Shown one piece after another: positions 35,664 to 45,155 of a DNA stretch of 64,000 bases. The notes under the pieces were generated by a model that saw nothing but the letters and a program-made list of their open reading frames with translations, did not search any database and had not been told where the DNA came from. Position 1 is the first letter of the stretch. Every line of letters begins with the position of its first letter. The translations under genes and the position numbers were made by a program. This DNA is from Spongilla lacustris. Its lineage: Eukaryota; Porifera; Demospongiae; Spongillida; Spongillidae. Where the stretch lies: positions 2,661,066-2,725,065 of the forward strand of contig OX442423.1 in NCBI GenBank assembly GCA_949361645.1, read 5' to 3'.

Positions 35664-38057
35664 ATAGTTTCTCACGCTGACGAGTAAGACCTGGTGGTGA
35701 CTTCCCTTGCATCACTGCCTCCAGAACAGATGACATGTAGCTATCTTTAGCCTGTGCTTCCTTTATAACAGTGAAGTGATCTGATTCCTCGACTTCTGTG
35801 ATGGCTGCAGCTAGTTGAGTCGATGGTGTCCTGGACAGCCCATCTGCATTGCCATTTGCTGTGCCGGATTTGTGTTCAACTGAGAAATTGAACTGCTGCA
35901 AGAACATGGTCCATCTTGAAATGTGCCCCCCAACATCCCTCAGGTTGTTAAGATGTACTAGAGGTTGATGATCTGTCAATAAAACAAATTCATGTCCATA
36001 TAGGTATGGATAGAACTCCTTCACGGATTTGACTATGGCAAGAGCTTCCCGTTCAATTGTAGAATAATTCCTTTCCGCCTTCGTCAATTGCCTACTCCAA
36101 TATGCAATGACCTTCTCTGCACCTTCTTGGACTTGGCTTAAAACAGCACCAATAGCTGAATCTGACGCGTCAGTTGCCAGCAGGAATTTGCAATCAAACC
36201 GTGGAAAAGCTAGAATTGGTGGATTTGTCAAACGCCTTTTCAACTCCTGAAATGCTTCCGTGCAGCATTCATTCCAATTATACTGACGAACGCTCTTCTG
36301 GGTAAGCTTGAACAAAGGCCCCGCTATCCTTGAATAGTCCTGCACAAACCTGCGATAGTAATTTGATAGACCCAAAAACTGCCTAAGCTCTTTTACATTT
36401 CTTGGAACGGGGTAAGTTGCCACAGCCTGTATTTTGGCTGGATCTGGTTCCACCCCTTGTGCGGATACTACATGACCCAAATACTGCACTTTGGCCTGAG
36501 CGAAACGACACTTACTCACCTTCAATCTCAGACCTGCATTTTTGATTCTCTGGAAAACGTTTCTAAGTCGAACAAGGTGCTCTGAGAAATTAGCACTATA
36601 GACTAAAATGTCGTCAATGTAGATTAGACATTGTTCGTCCGTTAGGCCTGCAAGCACACATGACATTAAACGCTGAAAACTTGACGGTGCGTTGGTTAGC
36701 CCAAATGGCATGACATTAAATTCAAAATGTCCTTCCGCAGTCGAAAACGCTGTCTTCTCTTTATCTGCCTCCTCCAACTCAACTTGCCAATAGCCGGAGG
36801 CCAAATCTAGAGTTGTGAAAAGGGTCGAACCAGATAAAGACTCCAAGGTCTCATCGATGCGAGGTAGCGGATAGGCATCCTTGTGCGTTACGTCATTTAA
36901 CTTCCGAAAGTCAATACAAAATCTCCAAGCTCCGTCTTTTTTTCTAACCATCACTATCGGCGAAGACCATGGACTCGTACTGGGGCGTATGACACCATCC
37001 TGCAACATCTTCTGCACTTCCTTCTGTACTGTACTTTTCAACGTCACAGGAAGTCAACGAATCGGTTGTCGAATTGGAGTTCCATGAGTTTTAATGGAGT
37101 GTTTTACACTTGAAGTCTTTCCCAATTTCCCTTCAGCAAAAGACTCCTTAAACTCCTCTAACAACTTCATGAGCTTTCTCTTTTCATCCCCTGACAGGTT
37201 AGTTCCTTCGAGGTTGAATGTCGGCGTTGCTGTTGACATTGTCACCCTCTCCAAGGATTTCCCTTCGCCAACGAACATTATGTTCTGCCTTGGGATATTT
37301 TCATGCCTTTGTACAACATTATAGGCATCGGTCCTGTGTTCATCACCTGCAATTTCACCCCATTCCCTTCCCTCACAGTACTCAGACTCCTAGCCACAAG
37401 CATGTTCTTGGGTTTACCATCTACATCCCCCTCTTCAATGAGCCCTTCACCTATACAACCTCTTCCTTCATCGCCTTTTATTTTCCCCTCCAACAACAGT
37501 ATGGAATGTCCTGGAATTTGCACATCCTATGACACTACAACTACTTTGTCACTACATGGAGGCGTAACCCTATCTGTATTGGAGCCAATGATGGGAATCT
37601 CAACCAAATCCTGACCCAACTGAATACATCTGGTTCTGTAATCTATCACAACCCCGTGTTTCTCCATAAAGTCAGCCCCAAGCAAACACTGTACCGTGAG
37701 TTCCCTGACAACGATAAATTCCTGGTCATGATGAAATGTCCCCAAAACAACATTCGCTGTCACCCGTCCCACCACCTCCAAAGGAACACCATTAGCACCA
37801 ATCACCACAGAACTGGAACGTTTAATCCTTTGTTGCATCTCTTCGGACAAAACAGCATAGCAAACAACTGAAACAGCTGCCCCCGAATCCAACAAAAACT
37901 TCACCGAAGACCCCCCAAGCAGTCCCTCAACTTGTAACAAACTATTGATCTTATATACAGGTACCTCTTTAATTTGTCGTCGACCATGGTGGATTACTTG
38001 TTTCCCCGCCAGCTCTTTTCCACCGCCTGAGCTGGCTTGTTGAAGTTTAAAGGACAC
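35664..38057 (-). pseudogene. pol of element B: protease, RT, RNase H
   Basis: Entered from gag by a -1 shift at 38045-38051. Protease shows F-L-L-D-S-G-A-A-V-S and L-L-G-A-D-F near 37890 and 37690. RT has F-T-T-L-D-L-A-S-G-Y-W-Q near 36790, M-P-F-G-L-T-N-A-P and Y-I-D-D-I-L-V near 36620. RNase H has A-T-D-A-S-D-S near 36170. Damage: TAG at 37527-37529, a frame change near 37280 and TGA at 37054-37056, all before RT. The RT and RNase H frame itself is intact up to the nested insertion point. The frame beyond 35663 belongs to the inserted element. Confidence 0.85.
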
Positions 38058-38794
38058 GCGCGTTTGAGGTGGCCCTGTTCACCGCACCTGTAACATTTCT
38101 GCGTTCCTCCCCTCTCATACTGATAGTGCCTTCTTCCTGTAGTCATGTCTCTATGTCCAATCTTTACTTCTGACATTTGAGCTTCCAACGTGTCAATTTT
38201 CTTCACCATTTGCTCCAGCAGTGTCTTCAGTTGCCCCAGTTCTCCACTGTCCTCTTTCTTCTGAATGGCATTAACATTAACTTCAGAAACCTCCCCACCA
38301 AACTTTAGTGCCTCTTCGATTACCACAGCTTCTTCAATAGCTTGCTCCATTGTTGACGGCCTGCCTTTTAGTAACATTTGACGTGTGATTGATGCACGAA
38401 GTCCGGTCATGAATTTCTGTAACAGTACTGCTGATACAGTGTCTTCTTTAGGATAGGCTTCTGCGAATGCTTTCCGTAACTGCGTGGCATAATCTCTCAC
38501 ACTTTCCTTTTCACCCTGTTCCCGCGAGCTGAAATGCTTTGCTGCGACCAAGGGGTCCTTTTTCAAACCGGCTCTCTTCGTCAGAGCCGCCTTCACTCCT
38601 TCTAGCGAGGACTTCTCTTCAGAGCTCAGTTCCACAAAATATTCCACCAATTTGCCTCGCAATAGCGTTGGCAACGTACGTAACTGTTTATCCTCCTGCC
38701 ACTCTTTTGCCGTAGCGGCGAGCTCAAACCTTAGCCATGCGTGCTCAAACGTTTCCACCGAGATTTCAGGTAAGGTAACGTCAAACTTCGCCAT
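37994..38794 (-). CDS. gag of element B, intact
   Basis: A 266-codon uninterrupted frame whose ATG lies four bases after the primer site. It has a helical capsid-like region, a coiled-coil segment (L-K-T-L-L-E-Q-M-V-K-K-I, about residues 190-210) and one CCHC knuckle (C-Y-R-C-G-E-Q-G-H-L-K-R-A-C, about residues 234-247). It overlaps pol in the -1 frame. Gag assembles the particle that carries retrotransposon RNA. Being intact, it could still be translated. Confidence 0.8.
   Translation of the reverse strand: MAKFDVTLPEISVETFEHAWLRFELAATAKEWQEDKQLRTLPTLLRGKLVEYFVELSSEEKSSLEGVKAALTKRAGLKKDPLVAAKHFSSREQGEKESVRDYATQLRKAFAEAYPKEDTVSAVLLQKFMTGLRASITRQMLLKGRPSTMEQAIEEAVVIEEALKFGGEVSEVNVNAIQKKEDSGELGQLKTLLEQMVKKIDTLEAQMSEVKIGHRDMTTGRRHYQYERGGTQKCYRCGEQGHLKRACPLNFNKPAQAVEKSWRGNK
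38045..38051 (-). promoter_or_regulatory. slippery heptamer TTTAAAC for -1 frameshift
   Basis: On the minus strand, T-TTA-AAC lies in the gag frame directly after the zinc knuckle, and the pol frame is open across it in -1. This is a canonical X-XXY-YYZ heptamer. A downstream stem was not established. Confidence 0.7.
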
Positions 38795-38798
38795 GCTT

Positions 38799-38812
38799 CA
38801 CTTCTGACACCA
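38799..38812 (-). promoter_or_regulatory. primer binding site, tRNA-Leu type
   Basis: TGGTGTCAGAAGTG on the minus strand, one base after the 5' LTR; resembles the 3' end complement of tRNA-Leu (one mismatch to the common TGGTGTCAGGAGTG). Confidence 0.6.
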
Positions 38813-38813
38813 A

Positions 38814-38964
38814 TGTAAATAGTTCTCAGACAGACGTTATTATCAGCACCATAACAGTACAGTCACAAATATATCATCTGCCCTAACTATGGTTACCAAG
38901 CAACCTATATATGTTGCCCGCGCAATACACAATACACATAATATATTACGTAACCTATGCTACA
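38814..38964 (-). repeat. 5' LTR of element B
   Basis: 151 bp, identical by eye to 26768-26918, followed by the GGAC duplication. Confidence 0.95.
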
Positions 38965-38968
38965 GGAC

Positions 38969-40374
38969 CACACACTATAGTCTGGTTCCCAGACTGATAC
39001 AATAAGCACCAAGTGTCCGGAAGATGTAACGGCCATTTGCGTCAATTGCTGTTATCTCGTACCCAGACCCATCCACGGCAGCGGCTTATTCACATAGATT
39101 GTGCATGCGTGAGAAACTTTCAGTTGCTGCAAAGTATAATCCCGTACGTATAAGCTTGCACACGCATGTGCTGCAGTCTGAGGTACTACTACTACTACAG
39201 TACTAGGTACTTAAAAAAAGCAGGGTGGGATAAATTTCTGGAAGCTTGCCAAAATGCCGCGGATACAATTTTCCGTGACAGTTCTAGAACGAGCAACGAC
39301 ACTTTAAAACCATAGCCCCCCCCCCCCCCCCCCCCCCCCCCTCCCAAAATTGTAGGGACTGATCGAGCCCCTCCCCCTTCACTTCTATTTTTAAATAATT
39401 CAAATTGAGTATGAATAATTAAACATCGCGTTAACCAGCCTTAAGGCAACTAAGCCAGTGATATAAGGAAGATTTTTTTCTTACTTTTACGTACAAATGC
39501 CTCATGCGTTGATTCAAATGCATTGTTGGCTGAGTTCCATGCAGCCCTCTACTCTACAGGAAACCAAATCTAATGATTCAACAGAGCATTTGGAGTATTT
39601 TCCGGTCTGTGTCTTCTCCTAGACCACAATAAGTATCAAATGGCCACCTAGTGGTGGCTAGGATTACACACCTCACCATATATAGTATTTATGTGCATGT
39701 TACATTCCCAAATCTAAATATCCATTTGAGCAAAACATATGAATAAATAAATTTGTTCTTCAGTTATTTATGAACCCGCCCACCATGCTACAGCATTGTC
39801 ATATACATGTATACTTATAAAGTTTAATGATGTGCACACACCACATTAAAAATATGCACAGTACAGGTACAACAAATGGCAGCTTACATCTTTAGTCAGC
39901 AAGCTGGAAACATTGTGTGGACCAATGACCATTCAATGAGATACTTTCCTGTGCAAAATAATTCTGAATAGCCATTGTCCTCCCCACACAACCTCATCAA
40001 TAAGGAGTGCTGAGCTTCATTCAATGGACACAAGATTGGAGGGATTGTAATACCTTTGTAGTTTCATTGTCATCAATCAAGTGCTGTTCTAAGGGGAGAA
40101 TTAACTATCTCCTCAGACCACATATACAAAAACTACCTTTCTAACCATACATGTACCTCACCATCACCAAACATCTCTTGAGCATTAACATGCCATCCTT
40201 GAATCAACAGTTGAAGTGGTGTTTGCCAACATTTGTGAATGATCCAGGTTTGCATATCTCCAAGTGATAGTTAATTTGGGGAATAATTACCAAATGAAGT
40301 CAATGTAATTTGAAGAGACATATCTTCTAGCTGGTAAAAAAAAAAAGGAATAATATGTACAGATCACTGCACTA
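38969..40374. other. intergenic with C26 tract and a dispersed repeat
   Basis: No gene is seen. A run of 26 C occupies 39316-39341. 39040-39075 (CAATTGCTGTTATCTCGTACCCAGACCC) recurs inverted at 42735-42780 and partly at 42896-42930, so it is a dispersed repeat. Confidence 0.5.
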
Positions 40375-40952
40375 CAGGGTGCGGTTTCACAATCAAGGAA
40401 AATTGTTTATAAATTAACCACAAGCAGTTAATTAACTGGTAATTGTCGTTAAAAGTTCTAACAGCAAAAGAAGACATGCTGGTGAAATAAAATTAATATA
40501 ATGGTTAATTAATGTTGATAAAAGTCTCAATACCCCTATTCATTTCTATTAATGTCAATAAATGTAGGGTTGGTGGTTAGTTAAAATCTGCAAACTGTAC
40601 TTAATTAGCTGCTTCCATTTAGAAGTTATTCAAGATTGAAATCTTGATTTTTTGATTTTCGCAATGTACTTGATTTAGGGGGCATTGTATCTCGATTTAG
40701 TGGTTTGAATTTATTAATAAATTGGGCCAAGTTGATATTTTTAAAATTCCACGCTTTTGGATATCTCTAAAATATTTAGGGGTTATCAGGAATTATTAAT
40801 TCGTTTCTGTTAATTTAAATTTTTTACTTTATTACTAAAGCAATATTTAGTTTGTTTACATCAACATTTAAGTTCATGTTAATAGCGCATTTATCAATTT
40901 TAAGTTAATTAACTGCTTGTGGTTAATTTTTCCTTGATTGTGAAACACCCTG
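40375..40952. mobile_element. MITE of Tc1/mariner type (TA target)
   Basis: Ends CAGGGTG and CACCCTG are flanked by TA on both sides. Inverted arms share TTTCACAATCAAGGAAAA and TTAACCACAAGCAGTTAATT. It is 578 bp and non-coding. Confidence 0.75.
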
Positions 40953-41224
40953 TATATACGGCTCACAAAAGCCTGTCAATATGCTGCGTGTAAACCTTTT
41001 TTTTTTTTCCCACTAAGACAGGATTAGCTGCCGGTTGACTTCTTTTGAAGATGTATTTTCAACTCCCTTATTGCAGCGAACCCTTGCTGGCAGACCATAA
41101 CTAAATTTATACACAGCTTTTCCAATACATGTACAGTGGCTGCACGGTTGCTGACATTCAGAGCAATTCTACATCAGAGCCCTTTTGAATCATTCATGAA
41201 CATTAATGATGTTATGTTTTTTCA

Positions 41225-41372
41225 TACACACGTACTCCACACTGAACATACACATCAAAACATTTATACCCCACACCAAAAACACACATTTAAACACCCA
41301 TACCCACACATATTCAAATACACATACCCACACAAGCCCAAACACACAGACACACACATATAACACTGCACA
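41225..41372. repeat. degenerate (CA)n-rich tract
   Basis: Repeated ACACA/CACATA blocks with interspersed CCC; simple-sequence DNA. Confidence 0.7.
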
Positions 41373-41608
41373 TGTATACAATTAAGACATTTGCTCAGAA
41401 ACATATACAATGTATTTAGTTTTTTGTGCAACATACCTTCAAAACAACCATCTAAATACCCATCACACACACACAAATACAACACACTACCTGTAAAATA
41501 GTTGCTCAGAAATACATGCTGATAACATCAAATTTTCTGTCATTGCATACACTGTAGACAAGCTATATTTTATGATATGCTATTAACACTATCCAACCAG
41601 TGCCAATA

Positions 41609-41808
41609 CCCCCCCCCCCCCCCCCCCATATATATGGGGTGTGTTTTGTGCAGCCATGTAAAACAAAATTTGACAAATGTTTACATCCTGAGCAGCTTAC
41701 ATGTACAGCTTGTGTGTGTGTGCATGTGTTTGTGTGTATGTGTGTGTGTGTGCATGTGTTTGTGCGTATGTGTGTGTGTGTGTGTATGTGTGTGTGTGTG
41801 TGTGTGGT
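41609..41808. repeat. C19 tract followed by (GT)n microsatellite
   Basis: C19 at 41609-41627; GT-rich repeat from about 41711 to 41808 in two internally duplicated blocks (GTGTGCATGTGTTTGTG). Confidence 0.8.
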
Positions 41809-42018
41809 ATAGGTTTGGGGGGTGTTTGGTTGGGTGAATGGTGAGTATTCACTAGAAACGTTTACGTTGTATGCTCCTAAGCAGCTGTTGCAAGCTAGCT
41901 CAGTGCGTAATGTAGCAAGGGCTTTGGGTGTGTGTAGTGTGTATTGTGTATGATGCATTTGATTTAGCCAAGTTTAGGACTAAAACCTTAACCCTAGTCA
42001 CAACATGGTTTGGAAGGT

Positions 42019-42034
42019 GGGGGGGGGGGGGGGG
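42019..42034. repeat. G16 tract
   Basis: Uninterrupted run of 16 G followed by AGGGAGGG. Confidence 0.9.
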
Positions 42035-42441
42035 AGGGAGGGAACCAAGCAGGAGTATCCCACAAGTGAATAGGGGAAGATAGTCCCTTTCCCCAAGGGC
42101 AAAACAGGTCCAGTGGGATGCAGACCGCAAGCTGGAACCCGTGTACCAGGTTTGGACACAGGTCCAGACTTGTAGGATGGTTTTTACAGGGTGTGTTTTG
42201 TGCAACCTTGTACTGTATAACTACATTTCGTTAGATACATTTACATTTATTCTGAACAGTCGTTGCAACCTACACATACATGTACAGCTTGTGTGTGCTT
42301 ATGTGTGTGTTTGTGTAAGTGTGTTTGCACCACAGACCACATACCTAAAAACTACCATACCTCACTACCACCAAACATCACTTGAACAATAACATGTCAG
42401 TTCCTTTCATGTGCTGCCATCCTTGAACCCATGCACAGTGA

Positions 42442-42442
<1 letters not shown>

Positions 42443-42488
<46 letters not shown>

Positions 42489-42569
42489 ATACATACCACA
42501 CACACACACACACATCACACACACACACACCACACACACACACATACACACACACATACACACACACAC
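42443..42569. repeat. (CA)n microsatellite with CACATA/CCACAC variants
   Basis: Nearly continuous CA dinucleotides over about 125 bp, opposite in sense to the GT tract at 41.7 kb. Confidence 0.9.
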
Positions 42570-42831
42570 CTCTCTCCTGAACAGCACTTATGGCATTGAT
42601 TGATGACAATGAAGAAGGTATTACAACTGATTCCTCCAATCTTATGTCGATTGAAAATCATTCCTGAGGAGGTTGTGTGGTTACTTCTCCCTTCAGGTAG
42701 CAATGATGTGATCCACCCCCCCCCCCTCCCCCAACCTGCTGTGGAGTGGGTCTGGGTGCGAGATAACAGCAATTGACACAAAATGTCATAACAGTACAGA
42801 ACATGGTGGAATACGGAAATATATATGTATG

Positions 42832-42875
42832 TTAGCCTGGGGACCAGGCTATAGGGTCTGGTCCCCAGCCTAGAA
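42832..42875. repeat. short palindrome (TAGCCTGGGGACCAG)
   Basis: TTAGCCTGGGGACCAGGCTA is followed by GGTCTGGTCCCCAGCCTAG, near complementary. The site occupied by element B has a related palindrome, suggesting a small dispersed family. Confidence 0.6.
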
Positions 42876-43263
42876 GTGTATAATTCCTTATGCATGGTCT
42901 CATACCCAGACCCACTCCACAGCAGCTGGTGTCGACTTATGGTGGTGTAATCCACCCGCTGCTGTGGAGTGAAGTGGGTCTCGGTTTCTCGAGAAAAATA
43001 TATATAAAGCTCGGTGCTTTTGTCTCGTGCTCGGCAAAGGCACACGTGTGCGTGTCCAAGAAGTAGTGTAAAGTGTCAGGCCTTCGAGAACTAAAACCAG
43101 TACGTGTCCAATATGTCTGCGTCTCACAGTGCAACCCCTTTCTCACACATATCAGCCAGCACAATGAACATTCAGATTTTTTTAATATGCATATAACATG
43201 TATGCACACAGTTATGAGGCCAGTAGTTATGCTGTGCATGCATGACTAGTGTACAACATGCAC

Positions 43264-43380
43264 CTTGTCTACTTTTATGGATGTAGTAACAGCAATACAG
43301 ACACATGACAATTCCCACCACAAGGAATGCAGCAATGATGACTGAGGAGACAGTTGCTGCAATTGTTCCAGCTGCAGTAC
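43264..43380 (-). CDS. transmembrane exon of a single-pass membrane protein
   Basis: Minus strand, acceptor ATATATAG/GT and donor ACAAG/GTGCAT. The 117-bp exon encodes a strongly hydrophobic helix (S-S-V-I-I-A-A-F-L-V-V-G-I-V-M-C-L-Y-C-C) followed by Y-Y-I-H-K-S-R-Q, a typical stop-transfer segment. A possible preceding exon at 44016-43991 (26 bp, ending A-C-A-G/GTGTGT) joins in phase with a short Ser/Thr-rich linker. The cytoplasmic tail and ectodomain exons were not identified, so the protein family is unknown. It could be a relic of a larger receptor gene. Confidence 0.45.
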
Positions 43381-43682
43381 CTATATATACACATTTATAT
43401 ATATGATTATTATATATATAATATTATGTAATAAATATATTATTATAATTATAATATATCTATATACACTCCTTCAACCCCAGCAGCAAGCTGGTGTTGA
43501 CTCCTCTGGCGCATTTTCAACACTTGTAAGCGGAGAAATGGGGAATACTGACACGTAGGAAGCAGTTAAAAAGTGGTCAGGCGAGCATAGTGAGGCAGAA
43601 CCCCAGAAAACCGTTGTGGTTCTTCTTCTTTTAGTAAAACTGAATACTTTAATGTTTTATTAGAAGTGGGGAGCCCCCTGGG

Positions 43683-43830
43683 GATGCCCACAACCTACTA
43701 CCCCTATTCCTCCCCTTACCTACTACTACCCCTACTCCTCCCCTTACCTACTACTACTCCTCCCCCTCCCCTACCCTACCACTACCCCTACTCCTCCCCT
43801 TACCTACTACTCTCCTTACCTACTATTCCC
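43683..43830. repeat. minisatellite related to the 31.6-kb array
   Basis: About five CTACTACCCCTACTCCTCCCC-type units with CCTTACC spacers, the same unit type as inside the CACTA-like element. Confidence 0.75.
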
Positions 43831-44221
43831 CTGGTGCATGGTCACGTATGTATGTGATGATGACGAATTCACTGATACACTACTGCCAGAGTATGAAACA
43901 TATCTACATGGATACTGTTTGTAAGTTGTGTTGACACAGATCACTTTAATTTACAGAACACTGTAATAAAGGAACAGATGGTGGACACACCTGTTGCTGT
44001 CATATCACGAGAGCCACTGGTATCAGTACCAATACAACATTGTTTATGTACTGAATAATATGTATCATCCATGGCTGAGTTATTTCTGGTTATGACATGT
44101 AGATTACTATGTAAATGACATATATACCAAGTTCAGATTGTAGCTAAGTGATCGGTGTTTCTCTGTGGTATCATAATTGTAACGTCGGAGGCTCTTATTT
44201 AATGGTCCTTTTTTGCCTTGA
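43831..44221. other. no confident feature
   Basis: Contains only the possible 26-bp exon mentioned for the transmembrane exon (43991-44016). Confidence 0.35.
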
Positions 44222-44418
44222 TTTGAAGGCAATAGTGGTGTAAAAAGCAGGGAAACAAGGGCTGAATGACAAAGGAAAAAAACTAAATAGTTCTATATTT
44301 AGCACATGCATGAACAATGTATTGTCCTACAATGTGTGCCAGGCTAATTATACAGGTGTAGGGCTATTTCGTTTTTCCTTATCATTCAACCCTTTTTTAC
44401 ACCACTATTGCCTTCAAA
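44222..44418. repeat. foldback, arms about 50 bp
   Basis: TTGAAGGCAATAGTGGTGTA at the left is complementary to TACACCACTATTGCCTTCAA at the right, with further pairing through GGTTGAATGA and AAGGAAAAA. Confidence 0.75.
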
Positions 44419-44536
44419 CCCTATATACCACCATCATTCTCATAGAGAAGGTTTTTATTTACTTGTACATGTATGCCTTGGCAAGATGGACTGGGGAGCA
44501 AATTTATAATAACTCCAGGGAGTCACTTTTATCAGA

Positions 44537-44562
44537 GGGGGGGGGGGGGGGGGGGGGGGGGG
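44537..44562. repeat. G26 tract
   Basis: Uninterrupted run of 26 G. Confidence 0.9.
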
Positions 44563-44640
44563 CAGTCAAATATGCCTAAGCGTGAATGACTGGGGAATCA
44601 AAATTTAGGGGAGTCATTGGCGACTATGACATCTGGAACA

Positions 44641-44744
44641 AGGGATCAATGATGTTAAATTGAGTAGCCCTGTATGTATCACTTTTGTAATACGTATAGA
44701 TAAATATAGAACTATTGAATTCTTTCTATCATCGTTGATCCCTT
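44641..44744. repeat. diverged copy of the 7.4-kb palindromic MITE
   Basis: AGGGATCAATGATG ... CATCGTTGATCCCTT with the shared GTATCACTTTTGTA loop. Confidence 0.65.
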
Positions 44745-45155
44745 ATTCAGAGTTGTTCCCTTCCTTTTGCCTTCAAATCCTATACACTGTATGCCACCAA
44801 CTTTCTCTGCATGAGATGTTTTTTTTTTAAGATCTGGTTTCATTCATTAAAAATATATATTAGTGGCTACTCAGTTTTACAGCCGTAGCATCGAGTCAAG
44901 GTTCAAAGGTTTTCTTTCATGCAAAATTTATTAATGTAACATGTCTCCTGTCCAGTGGCAGCTTGCTTTTAGGACCTTTCAATAAATCCTAAATGAAAGT
45001 TAATTCTCGATACATGCGAAGGGCCATTTTCTCAGAGGCTGTTTCAAATAATAATTATATAGCCTTCCGATAGTCTACCTACACAACATCAGTTTAATTT
45101 GTCAGTACCAGGCAATTTCATACATACATCAGTACATTACGCGCACTACACCTAA

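Larger units (their letters stand above)
26768..38964 (-). mobile_element. Ty3/gypsy retrotransposon B with nested DNA transposon
   Basis: Identical 151-bp LTRs (TGTAGC...TTTACA on the minus strand) bound the element, and GGAC is duplicated at 26764-26767 and 38965-38968. A Leu-type primer site, gag, pol and a purine tract (GAGGGAGTGA at 26919-26928 on the minus strand) complete the set. Without the nested insert it would be about 4.84 kb, normal for Ty3/gypsy. It landed in a small palindrome (GTCTGGGGAC ... GGTTCCCAGAC). Coding breaks are listed under pol. Confidence 0.95.

Noticed and set aside
42896..43045. Apparent coding frames near the CA repeat at 42.5-43.1 kb
   Set aside because: They run through simple repeats and dispersed inverted-repeat fragments with no consistent domain.
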